From positions 1 through 49,741 of the forward strand of contig NZ_JAQZAL010000039.1 in assembly GCF_028737205.1 (NCBI RefSeq): a stretch of 49,741 nt of DNA. Reading direction: 5' to 3'. Positions 24,668 through 31,744 of this stretch are shown one piece after another (position 1 is the stretch's first letter; each line of letters begins with the position of its first letter). The notes below the pieces were generated by a model that made no database searches, had not been told where the DNA came from, and saw only the letters and a list, made by a program, of their open reading frames with translations. The translations under genes were made by a program, and so were the position numbers. Source of the stretch: Actinomycetospora lutea (GTDB taxonomy: Bacteria; Actinomycetota; Actinomycetes; Mycobacteriales; Pseudonocardiaceae).

Positions 24668-27213
24668 CCGAGGAGGCCCTGCTCGTGCGCGACGAGCACG
24701 GCGTCCCTCCGGGTCGTGACGCCGAGCTTGCCGTAGAGGGCGCGCACGTGGGTCTTGATCGTGTTGATGGAGACGGCGAGGTCGTCCGCGATCTCGTCGA
24801 GGCTCTCCAGCGAGGGCAGGCGGGCCAGGACGTCGTGCTCCCGGCCGCTGAGCGCGATCCCGGCGGGCGACGTCGCGCCGGCGGCGAGGGCCCGCGCGAC
24901 GAACGCGGCCCGCGGCGCGCCGGCCGCGAGCTCGTCCACCAGCAGCGCGCGCACCGGGGCCGCGGCATGGGCGAAGGGCCGCAGGACGCCGACCGGCTCG
25001 GCGAGGTCCACGGCGTGGCGGGCCGCGGCGCGGGCGCCGGGCCGGTCGTGGCGCGCCAGGCGTCCCGCGCTCTCCAGCAGCCAGGCCTCGACGTCGAGGG
25101 CGTCCGGGGTCGGTCGCGGGCGCCGGGCGACCAGGGGCGCGACCGCCTCGCGGGCGACGGCGTGGTCGCCGGCCGCGACCGCGCTCCACCCGCGCATCAG
25201 GGCGAGGGCGGGGCTCGCCGGCCGGCGCGCGGCGAGCCAGGCCGCGACCGCGCCCGCCGCGGTGGGGTGGCCCAGCGCGACCGCGGCCCGGTGCTCGAGG
25301 AGCGCCGCCGTGACCGCGAGGGCACCCGGGACCGCGACGTCGCCGAGCTCGGCGCGGGCCGCCTGCAGCTCGAGCAGGCCGGCCGTGCGCTCCCCGAGGT
25401 CGAAGGCGACGCCGCCCCGGGCGCAGCGCCGCGCGAACCGCACGGCGGCGACCGGCTCCGGGGTCGGGCTCGCCGCGGCCTCCGCCGCCGCGGGATCGCC
25501 GCCCAGCAGGGCCGCGTGGGCGACGACCGCCCGGGCCGCCGCCGCCCAGGGCGCGCCGCCCGGCCCGTCCGCGTCCGGGCCGGCGAGGGCCCGGTCGGCC
25601 GCGACCCGCGCCCGCGGCACGTCCCCGGCGGTCCACAGCGCGACGGCGAGCAGGCACCGCCCGCGCAGCGTGAGGACGTCGAGCCCGTGGCGGTGGGCGA
25701 GCGCGAGCCCGGACCCGAGCTCGGCGCGGGCGCGGGCGGCGTCGTCGGCGAGCAGCGCGGCGGCGCCGCGCCCGATCCGCACGTGCGCGGCCAGCACCGG
25801 GTCGGCGGGCACGGGCTCGGCGGGCGAGACCGGGAGCCGGCGCCCGACGATGCGCTCGGTGGCCGTCCGGAAGGCCGTGGCGTCGTCCCCGGCCGCGTCC
25901 CCGGCGCGGTGCGCCCGCCGCAGGGCCTCCCGCACGCCCGCGTGATCGCCGCGCACGAGGTGCACCTGGGCCGCGGCGGTCGCGAGGCGGGCGTCCGGGG
26001 GAGCCTGCGGTGCCGCGGCCAGGGCGGCCGCCAGGGCATCGTGGTCCCCGCGCCCGGCGAGGCGGGGGCCCCAGCGCCCGACGAGGTCGGCGAGCAGCGC
26101 GGGGTCGCGGGTCCGGGCGGCGTGCCGGAGGGCCTCGACCGGCTCGCCCTGCTCCGACCACCACGCCGCCGCCACCGTGTCGAGCTCCTCGACCAGCGCC
26201 AGTCCCCGCCGCCCGAGGTCGGCGACGAGATGGGAGCGCAGGAGCTCCGGCAGGCGGTAGGGGTCGCCCGGGGCGCCGCTGCCGGCGACAAGCCCGGTGG
26301 TGCGCGCGAGGTCGTCGAGCAGCTCGGCCGCGTCCTCCCGGCCCGTGAGGCGCCCGGCGAGCGCGGACGGTACCCCGCGCGCGACGCTGATCCGCCGCAG
26401 GACGTCGCGCTGCACGTCCCCGAGCCCGGCGAGGACCTCGTCCACCAGGTAGTCGGCGACCGGGCGGTCGTCGCCCGAGAAGCCCTCGAGGAAGCGGTCG
26501 GGGTCGGGGTGGTCGCGCAGCGACAGCGCGGCGAGGCGCAGGCCGGCGACCCACCCGCCGGTGCGGTCGTGCAGCTCGGCGACCCGGGCGGGTGCGAGGT
26601 CGAGGCCGCAAGCGGTCAACAACGCCGCCGACTCCTCGGGCGTGAACTGCAGCTGGTCGGCGCGCAGCTCGGTGACGCGCTCCTCCATCCGCAGGCGCGG
26701 CAGCGGCAGCGGAGGGTCCCGCCGGCCCGCCACGACGAGCCGGAGGCGGTCGCCCGCGTCGCGCAGGAGCATCGCCAGCCCCTGCCGCGAGAGCGGGTCG
26801 GCGAGGTGCTGCACGTCGTCGAGCACCAGCCGCACCGGCGACGGCAGGGCCGCGAGCGCCTCGGTCAGCTCGGCGAGGAACTCGGCCGCCACCGTCGAGC
26901 GGGACACGGTCAACCGGTGGAGCCTGCTGGAGGCCGGCACTACCGACAGGGCCGCCAGCGCCTCGAGGACCGCGCTCCAGAACCGTCGCGGGTCGCGGTC
27001 CTCGGGCTCGAGGCACACCCAGGCCGTGGCCTGCCCGTGGTCGTCGCCGACCCACGAGGCCAGCAGCGTGGTCTTGCCGAAGCCCGGCGGCGCCGAGAGC
27101 AGCACGAGGTCGCGGTCCTGTCCCCGGTCGAGGACAACCTCCAGCGCCCGGCGTCGGACGTGGCCGTCCGGTGGCGGGGGAGGACCGGTCCTCGACCGGG
27201 GGACGTGGACCAT
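24664..27213 (-). CDS. LAL-type LuxR family transcriptional regulator (third of three)
   Basis: 849 residues. Walker A APPGFGKT (41-48), Walker B VRLVLDDVQHL, FSGDDRPVADYLVDEVLAGL as in the first paralogue, TPR-like middle, and a C-terminal HTH LSGREHDVLARLPS...VSINTIKTHVRALYGKLGV. ATG 27213 has GAGGA 7 bases upstream. First gene of a three-gene operon (LAL, MFS, LAL). Sequence signatures make it closer to the first LAL than to the second. Confidence 0.9.
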   Translation of the reverse strand: MVHVPRSRTGPPPPPDGHVRRRALEVVLDRGQDRDLVLLSAPPGFGKTTLLASWVGDDHGQATAWVCLEPEDRDPRRFWSAVLEALAALSVVPASSRLHRLTVSRSTVAAEFLAELTEALAALPSPVRLVLDDVQHLADPLSRQGLAMLLRDAGDRLRLVVAGRRDPPLPLPRLRMEERVTELRADQLQFTPEESAALLTACGLDLAPARVAELHDRTGGWVAGLRLAALSLRDHPDPDRFLEGFSGDDRPVADYLVDEVLAGLGDVQRDVLRRISVARGVPSALAGRLTGREDAAELLDDLARTTGLVAGSGAPGDPYRLPELLRSHLVADLGRRGLALVEELDTVAAAWWSEQGEPVEALRHAARTRDPALLADLVGRWGPRLAGRGDHDALAAALAAAPQAPPDARLATAAAQVHLVRGDHAGVREALRRAHRAGDAAGDDATAFRTATERIVGRRLPVSPAEPVPADPVLAAHVRIGRGAAALLADDAARARAELGSGLALAHRHGLDVLTLRGRCLLAVALWTAGDVPRARVAADRALAGPDADGPGGAPWAAAARAVVAHAALLGGDPAAAEAAASPTPEPVAAVRFARRCARGGVAFDLGERTAGLLELQAARAELGDVAVPGALAVTAALLEHRAAVALGHPTAAGAVAAWLAARRPASPALALMRGWSAVAAGDHAVAREAVAPLVARRPRPTPDALDVEAWLLESAGRLARHDRPGARAAARHAVDLAEPVGVLRPFAHAAAPVRALLVDELAAGAPRAAFVARALAAGATSPAGIALSGREHDVLARLPSLESLDEIADDLAVSINTIKTHVRALYGKLGVTTRRDAVLVAHEQGLLG

Positions 27214-27464
27214 GCGGCGTCCTCGGGTGACGGCGCGCCGCCGCGCCGGTGAGAGGTCGTCCGCGCCCGCGGCTGCTCGCGGGGAAGACGCTGACCCTGG
27301 TCACGATAGGATCTGTTTCGTCTTCCGGATAGCGGACAACGTCCCCGATCCTCGCGGCCTCCGGCCGCACCGGCACGAACGTTCGGAGCAGCTCGCGACG
27401 GCCCGGAAGCGCCCGGTCACGGTGGGTCCGGTTGCCCGCGACCCGACGGCGCCACCGCCCCCGT
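27214..27464. promoter_or_regulatory. intergenic region upstream of the third LAL gene
   Basis: 251 bases between the sulfatase stop and the third LAL gene, both on the minus strand. It contains the dyad TGACC-CT-GGTCA (27292-27303) next to a relatively AT-rich patch (27303-27335) that could hold the promoter. A single GGGTGA half-site lies just before the start codon. No full copy of the window's dyad motif is present. Confidence 0.4.
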
Positions 27465-29831
27465 CTACTGCCGGGCGAGCGCGACGCGGAGCCGTTCCTC
27501 GGGATCGAGGAAGTGGTCGTGGTCGTCCTTGCCGACGTCGAGCTGCACCCAGTGGATGCGGCCGGTGAACCGGCTCTCCGGGCCGGTGTGGTCGGGGCTG
27601 ACCGGCGTGCCCTCGTCGCGGCCGACGTCGGTCGTCTCGTCGGCCGAGAAGACCATCGGCTGGGTCATCTCCACGCGCCCGGTGCCGGCCGCGGTGCCGC
27701 CGACGAACAGCGACACGTTCCCGCCCCGGGCCAGCCCGCCGCCGTCGTAGGCGAACTCGGCTCGCACCTGGTGCACGCCGCCCGGCACGGGATCGTCGGC
27801 ACGCGCGGTGAAGATCTGGATGCCGAGCACGTTGTAGCAGAACGTCAGCCGGCCCTCGTGGAGATGGACCGACCATCCCCCGAACCGGCCGCCCTGCGCG
27901 ATGACCACGCCCCGTGCCCCGTCGACGGGGACGTCGATCTCGGCGGTCACGCTGAACGAGCGGTTCTTGACCGACAGGACGCTGTTCTCGGACAGCCGCC
28001 CCATGCCGGGGAAGAACAGCTGGGAGGTGCCGCGGATCAGGGTCGGCCGCCCGGCCATCGACGGCTCGATGCGATCCGCGGTGCGGTCGTCGAGCGGGAG
28101 CACGCCGTACTTCGTGGCCTCGATCAGCCAGAGCCGCTGCAGGCGGGCGAGCACCTCGGGCTGGTCGGCGGCGAGGTCACGGACCTGGCTGTAGTCGCTG
28201 GTCCCGTCGTAGAGCTCCCAGACGTCGTCGTCGAAAGGCGGCGGCTGGTGGCCCGTCATCAGCCAGGGCGTCCGGTGCTTGGTGACCGCGCTCCATCCTC
28301 GGTGGTAGATGCCCCGGTTGCCGAACATCTCGAAGTACTGCAGGTCGTGACGCTCGGGGGCGTCCGGGTCGGCGAACGTGTACAGCATGCTCGTCCCCTC
28401 CATCGGGGACTGCTGCACGCCGTTGACCATCGTCGGCTCGGGGATTCCGGCGGCCTCGAGCACGGTCGGGGCGAGGTCGATGACGTGGGTGAACTGCGAG
28501 CGCAGCCCGCCACCCGTGGTGCCGCCGGGCCAGTGGACGATCGTGCCGTTGCGCGTGCCGCCCCAGTGCGAGGCCACCTGCTTGGTCCACTGGAAGGGCG
28601 TGTTCATCGCCCAGGCCCAGCCCACCGCGTAGTGGTTGTAGGACTCGGGGGACCCGAACTCGTCCATCTTGCTGCGCAGGAATTCCGTGGTCTCGAGCGC
28701 GGCCATCCCGTTGAAGTTGGCCATCTCGTTGAACGCGCCGGTGATCGTGCCCTCGGCGGACGCCCCGTTGTCGCCGATGATGTAGAAGATCAGCGTGTCG
28801 TCGAGGATCCCCAGGTCCTCGAGGGTGTCGACCAACCGGCCGACCTGGTGGTCGGTGTGCTCGAGGAAGCCGGCGTAGACCTCCATCTGACGCGCCAGGA
28901 CGGGCTTGAGCTCCTCGGGCATGGCGTCCCAGGCCGGGATCTCGTCGTGCCGCGCGGTCAGTCCGGCGCCCGCCGGGATCATCCCGGCCTCCCGCTGACG
29001 GGCGAACGTGCGCTCGCGCGCCGCGTCCCACCCGTCGTCGAACTCCCCGCGGTAGCGGTCGGCCCACTCCCGGGGCACGTGGTGGGGCGCGTGTGTCGCG
29101 CCCGGCGCGAAGTAGACGAAGAACGGCCGCTCGGGCGTGAGCGCCTTCTGCTGACGCATCCAGTTCGTGGCGCGGTCGGCGAGGTCCTCGGTGAGGTGGT
29201 AGCCCTCCTCCGGGGTCCGCGGGGGCTCCACCGGGGTCGTGCCGTCGTACAGGGACGGCTCCCACTGGTTGTTCTCGCCGCCGATGAACCCGTAGAACGT
29301 CTCGAACCCGCCGCCGCCCGACGGCCAGGCCTCGAACGGTCCCACGGGCGACGACTGCCAGACCGGCACCTCGTGGCACTTGCCGAACTGGGCGGTGGAG
29401 TAGCCGTTGAGCTTGAGCGTCATCGCCAGCGGCGCCTTGGTGTTCGGCCGCAGCGAGGTGTATCCCGGCGCCGAGGTGGCGGTCTCGGTGATGCTGCCCA
29501 TGCCCACGGAGTGGTGGTTGCGCCCGGTCAGCAGCGCCTGGCGCGTGGGCGCGCACAGGGCCGTGGTGTGGAAGCGGTTGTAGCGCAGGCCGCGGGCCGC
29601 GAGACGGTCGGCGGTGGGGGTGCGGCACGGGCCGCCGAACGTCGACGAGGCCCCGAACCCCACGTCGTCGAGCAGCACCACGACCACGTTCGGGGCGCCC
29701 CGGGGCGGCAGGAGGGGCTCGACCGGCGCGAAGGACGTGTCGGGGTCCTTCGCGTCGTAGGTGGTCAGCCTCGGCACCGGCCGGTCCGGGACCGGCAGCA
29801 TCGTGCGGGCGTGGCGATCGGGCGCGCTCAT
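27465..29831 (-). CDS. arylsulfatase (formylglycine type, AtsD-like length)
   Basis: 788 residues. The metal-binding start is VVVVLLDDVGFGASS, the modification site is LCAPTRQALLTGR (CxPxR; the Cys would become formylglycine), then FGKCHEVPVW and the metal site FYIIGDNGAS. The C-terminal third (after about residue 600) is a beta-sandwich-like extension usual in large actinobacterial arylsulfatases such as mycobacterial AtsD (about 787 residues). No signal peptide. GACGGT lies 6 bases before the ATG, so leaderless from a dyad promoter. No formylglycine-generating enzyme gene is in the window. Confidence 0.92.
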   Translation of the reverse strand: MSAPDRHARTMLPVPDRPVPRLTTYDAKDPDTSFAPVEPLLPPRGAPNVVVVLLDDVGFGASSTFGGPCRTPTADRLAARGLRYNRFHTTALCAPTRQALLTGRNHHSVGMGSITETATSAPGYTSLRPNTKAPLAMTLKLNGYSTAQFGKCHEVPVWQSSPVGPFEAWPSGGGGFETFYGFIGGENNQWEPSLYDGTTPVEPPRTPEEGYHLTEDLADRATNWMRQQKALTPERPFFVYFAPGATHAPHHVPREWADRYRGEFDDGWDAARERTFARQREAGMIPAGAGLTARHDEIPAWDAMPEELKPVLARQMEVYAGFLEHTDHQVGRLVDTLEDLGILDDTLIFYIIGDNGASAEGTITGAFNEMANFNGMAALETTEFLRSKMDEFGSPESYNHYAVGWAWAMNTPFQWTKQVASHWGGTRNGTIVHWPGGTTGGGLRSQFTHVIDLAPTVLEAAGIPEPTMVNGVQQSPMEGTSMLYTFADPDAPERHDLQYFEMFGNRGIYHRGWSAVTKHRTPWLMTGHQPPPFDDDVWELYDGTSDYSQVRDLAADQPEVLARLQRLWLIEATKYGVLPLDDRTADRIEPSMAGRPTLIRGTSQLFFPGMGRLSENSVLSVKNRSFSVTAEIDVPVDGARGVVIAQGGRFGGWSVHLHEGRLTFCYNVLGIQIFTARADDPVPGGVHQVRAEFAYDGGGLARGGNVSLFVGGTAAGTGRVEMTQPMVFSADETTDVGRDEGTPVSPDHTGPESRFTGRIHWVQLDVGKDDHDHFLDPEERLRVALARQ

Positions 29832-29837
29832 GGCCCG

Positions 29838-29882
29838 ACCGTCGTGCCCGGTCGCGCGGGTGGGATCACCCGGAGGGGATGA
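29838..29882 (-). promoter_or_regulatory. MalT-box-like dyad promoter of the sulfatase gene
   Basis: Plus strand TCACCC-GGAGG-GGATGA at 29866-29882 (half-site GGGGATGA). Read on the minus strand, GACGGT (29843-29838) starts 39 bases from the dyad edge and ends 6 bases before the sulfatase ATG. The geometry is identical to the DHA2 promoter at 31694. Confidence 0.6.
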
Positions 29883-29903
29883 ACGACGTCGCCGTGTCCG
29901 GGA

Positions 29904-29948
29904 CCATCCTCGACGGGTGAGGGCGGGTCCCGTGCCGGGCAGCAGGCT
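29904..29948 (+). promoter_or_regulatory. MalT-box-like dyad promoter of the 69-residue protein gene
   Basis: CCATCC-TCGAC-GGGTGA at 29904-29920; CAGGCT (29943-29948) starts exactly 39 bases after the dyad start, the same hexamer and spacing as before the DHA2 gene. A 13-base block TCGCCGTGTCCGG (29889-29901) between the two dyads also occurs at 31662-31674. Confidence 0.6.
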
Positions 29949-29977
29949 CGGGGGACCGCGAGAACGGGAGGCCCTCA

Positions 29978-30187
29978 ATGACGGACCGGATCTACGAGTT
30001 CCGCGTCGACGGGAGCCTGCCCGCGCAGGCCCGCGAGGCCTTCTGCGACATGGACGTGCAGGAGATCCGGCCCGGGGCGGTGCTGCGGGGCGCGGTGATC
30101 GACGACGCGCACCTGCACGGCATCCTCGAGCAGCTCCACCTGCTCGGACTGACGGTCGTCTCGGCGCACCCGCTGCCCGACGCCTGA
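29978..30187 (+). CDS. 69-residue protein, paralogue of the 71-residue protein at 17608
   Basis: Beta-alpha-beta-beta-alpha-beta pattern: IYEFRVDG, LPAQAREAFCDM, VQEIRPG, AVLRGAVID, AHLHGILEQLHLLG, LTVVSAHPL. The AF-DM, HGIL, LGL and VS motifs are shared with the 71-residue paralogue. ATG with GGGAGG 6 bases upstream. It is divergent from the arylsulfatase and driven by a dyad promoter. No family recognised. Confidence 0.8.
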   Translation: MTDRIYEFRVDGSLPAQAREAFCDMDVQEIRPGAVLRGAVIDDAHLHGILEQLHLLGLTVVSAHPLPDA

Positions 30188-30200
30188 CCGGGGTCAGGCG
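30181..30200. terminator. compact hairpin spanning two convergent stop codons
   Basis: CGCCTGACC (30181-30189) and GGTCAGGCG (30192-30200) form a perfect 9-bp stem with a GG loop that contains both stop codons of the convergent 69-residue and 87-residue protein genes. Confidence 0.6.
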
Positions 30201-30457
30201 ACCTCGAGCCCCTCGCCGACCTCGCGGACCAGCCGGTGGTCGTGGTCGCGGGCGAACACGTGCCCGACGCCGACGGCGATCGCCACCGGCCAGGCGATGA
30301 CCTCCGCCGCGGCGAGCCCGCCCAGCACCACGACGAAGGCGAGCGAGCCGGTGGGCGGCCAGCCGACCGGGCCGAGGAGGGGCACGTCGACGTGCCAGCC
30401 GGCCTGCTCGGGGGCCTTCCCCGGTGCGGTCCCGGGTGCGGTCTCGGGTGCGGTCAC
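30194..30457 (-). CDS. small membrane protein coupled to the ion channel
   Basis: 87 residues. A repetitive start (TAPETAPGTAPGKAPEQ) precedes one or two hydrophobic segments (about residues 38-67, SLAFVVVLGGLAAAEVIAW and PVAIAVGVGHVFA). Ends in a charged tail. The GTG overlaps the channel stop (GTGA), so it is co-translated with the channel. Family not recognised. Confidence 0.7.
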   Translation of the reverse strand: MTAPETAPGTAPGKAPEQAGWHVDVPLLGPVGWPPTGSLAFVVVLGGLAAAEVIAWPVAIAVGVGHVFARDHDHRLVREVGEGLEVA

Positions 30458-31014
30458 GGCGTCGGCTCCTCGGGGGCGGGGTGGTGGGGCAGGGTGCCGC
30501 GACGCGACCGGCCGCGCCGGACGGCCTCGATGATCGAGTTCACGAGGAGCCCGAGCACGAGCAGGTCGGCGACCATCTGGATGGTCACCAGCATCCGCGC
30601 GGTCTGCCCGACGGGGGTGATGTCGCCGAACCCGACGGTCGCGAACACGGTGATGGTGAAGTAGAGGGCGTCGATCCGCGTCAGGGGCTGGGAGAACATC
30701 CCGGGCCGGGCCGCCTCGATCACCACGTACGTCGCGGCGAACAGCAGCAGGAACAGCGAGATCGAGCTGGCGAAGGCCTCGACCGCCCGCAGCCCCGGGT
30801 AGCGGGCCTTCACCACGATCGCGCGCAGCTGCCAGCCGATCATCACGATCAGCGCGGTGAACCCGGCGAAGAACAGGACGGCCGTCCCCGCGTTGTCCTG
30901 GGGGCGCAGCGGCGCGACGGAGTACACGAACACGAGCAGCGCGATCGTCACCACGGAGCGCACCAGGACCAGCACGATCCGGCCGGTCGACGGCGAGTCC
31001 GTCTCCGTGGCCAC
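30454..31014 (-). CDS. two-pore-helix type potassium channel protein
   Basis: 186 residues. Two N-terminal membrane segments (about 13-32 and 43-65), then the pore module: TM (ISLFLLLFAATYVVIEAA), pore helix and selectivity filter TVGFGD (about residues 126-131), and the last TM (LVTIQMVADLLVLGLLVNSII). This is the Ion_trans_2/KcsA-like pore. No RCK domain. GTG start. It forms a two-gene unit with the 87-residue protein. Confidence 0.88.
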   Translation of the reverse strand: MATETDSPSTGRIVLVLVRSVVTIALLVFVYSVAPLRPQDNAGTAVLFFAGFTALIVMIGWQLRAIVVKARYPGLRAVEAFASSISLFLLLFAATYVVIEAARPGMFSQPLTRIDALYFTITVFATVGFGDITPVGQTARMLVTIQMVADLLVLGLLVNSIIEAVRRGRSRRGTLPHHPAPEEPTP

Positions 31015-31039
31015 GTCCGCTCCCTCCCGTCGGCGCGGA

Positions 31040-31070
31040 CGAGGCCCGCCCGGTGTCCGGGCGGGCCTCG
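31040..31070. terminator. strong hairpin terminator
   Basis: A perfect 14-bp stem (31040-31053 with 31057-31070) and TGT loop, 40 bases downstream of the DUF7144 gene stop on the minus strand and upstream of the channel gene. Confidence 0.75.
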
Positions 31071-31109
31071 CTCACACGTCCCCTCCGCGGCGTGTGGGGC
31101 GGGCGTCGG

Positions 31110-31577
31110 TCAGTAGTCGGCGGCGTCGTCCCACGTCACCATCAGCGCGTAGATGACGACGATATCCAGCACGATCATGACGATCGACCAGAACGGATAG
31201 GCCGGCATGAACGCGAGCTGCACGATCGTGTTGAGCGCCAGCAGGACGATGCCGGTCCCGCGGGCCCAGTTCGGCGCGCCGCCCAGCAGGGCGAGGCCGG
31301 TGGCCAGCACCAGCACGCCGAGCAGGATGTGGATCCAGCCCCACGCGGTCAGGTCGAACAGCAGGACGCTCCCGCCGGCGAGGGTCACGTAGGTCGGCGA
31401 GAACAGCGCGAAGAAGCCCTCGATCACCGCGAACCCGCCGATGATCGTCATCACCACGCCGCCGAAGCGGACCCAGCCCGTCCAGGCGGGGGAGGGGGCC
31501 GGGGCGGACGCCCCGTTCGAGCGGGGCGCGGACACCGACGGCCCCGACATCTGTGACGGGATCTGCTGTTCGGTCAT
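31110..31577 (-). CDS. DUF7144 family membrane protein
   Basis: 155 residues with four membrane segments. AWTGWVRFGGVVMTIIGGFAVIEGFFALF, FDLTAWGWIHILLGVLVLATGLAL, ARGTGIVLLALNTIVQLAFMPAYPFWSIVMIVLDIVVIYAL are, in order, the conserved stretches of DUF7144 (quoted as regions between residues about 31 and 148). ATG with GGAGACG upstream. Function unknown. Its promoter carries one of the dyads. Confidence 0.85.
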   Translation of the reverse strand: MTEQQIPSQMSGPSVSAPRSNGASAPAPSPAWTGWVRFGGVVMTIIGGFAVIEGFFALFSPTYVTLAGGSVLLFDLTAWGWIHILLGVLVLATGLALLGGAPNWARGTGIVLLALNTIVQLAFMPAYPFWSIVMIVLDIVVIYALMVTWDDAADY

Positions 31578-31614
31578 GGTCGTCTCCAGACACGAGTCGG
31601 ATGGCTGTACCGGG

Positions 31615-31659
31615 ACGTTGCCCCCGGTGGCGGCCGCGGACCTCACCCGAACCGGATGA
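31615..31659 (-). promoter_or_regulatory. MalT-box-like dyad promoter of the DUF7144 gene
   Basis: Plus strand TCACCC-GAACC-GGATGA at 31643-31659. On the minus strand CAACGT (31620-31615) starts 39 bases from the dyad edge, leading to the DUF7144 gene. The block TCGCCGTGTCCGG follows at 31662-31674, as near the sulfatase promoter. Confidence 0.55.
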
Positions 31660-31693
31660 GATCGCCGTGTCCGGACGGCCCCTGCGGCCGCGA

Positions 31694-31744
31694 TCACCCA
31701 CGGGGGATGAGGCGGACCGGCGGGCCGCTACGCAGGCTCGCGGG
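31694..31744 (+). promoter_or_regulatory. MalT-box-like dyad promoter of the DHA2 gene
   Basis: TCACCC-ACGGG-GGATGA at 31694-31710, with GGGGATGAGG at 31703-31712 equal to a full MalT-box consensus. CAGGCT (31733-31738) starts 39 bases after the dyad start and ends 6 bases before the ATG. If the mRNA starts at the ATG, the dyad covers about -51 to -35. Confidence 0.6.

Noticed and set aside
20669..27252. Very long open frames on the plus strand (over 1300 and 850 codons) opposite the LAL genes
   Set aside because: They lie antisense to well-supported LAL and MFS genes, have Arg/Gly-rich, low-complexity products without motifs, and arise from the high GC content that removes stop codons.
27292..27303. 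TGACC-CT-GGTCA dyad as an independent regulatory finding
   Set aside because: It is a single short dyad in a GC-rich spacer with no second copy and no clear promoter spacing; mentioned only within the intergenic feature.
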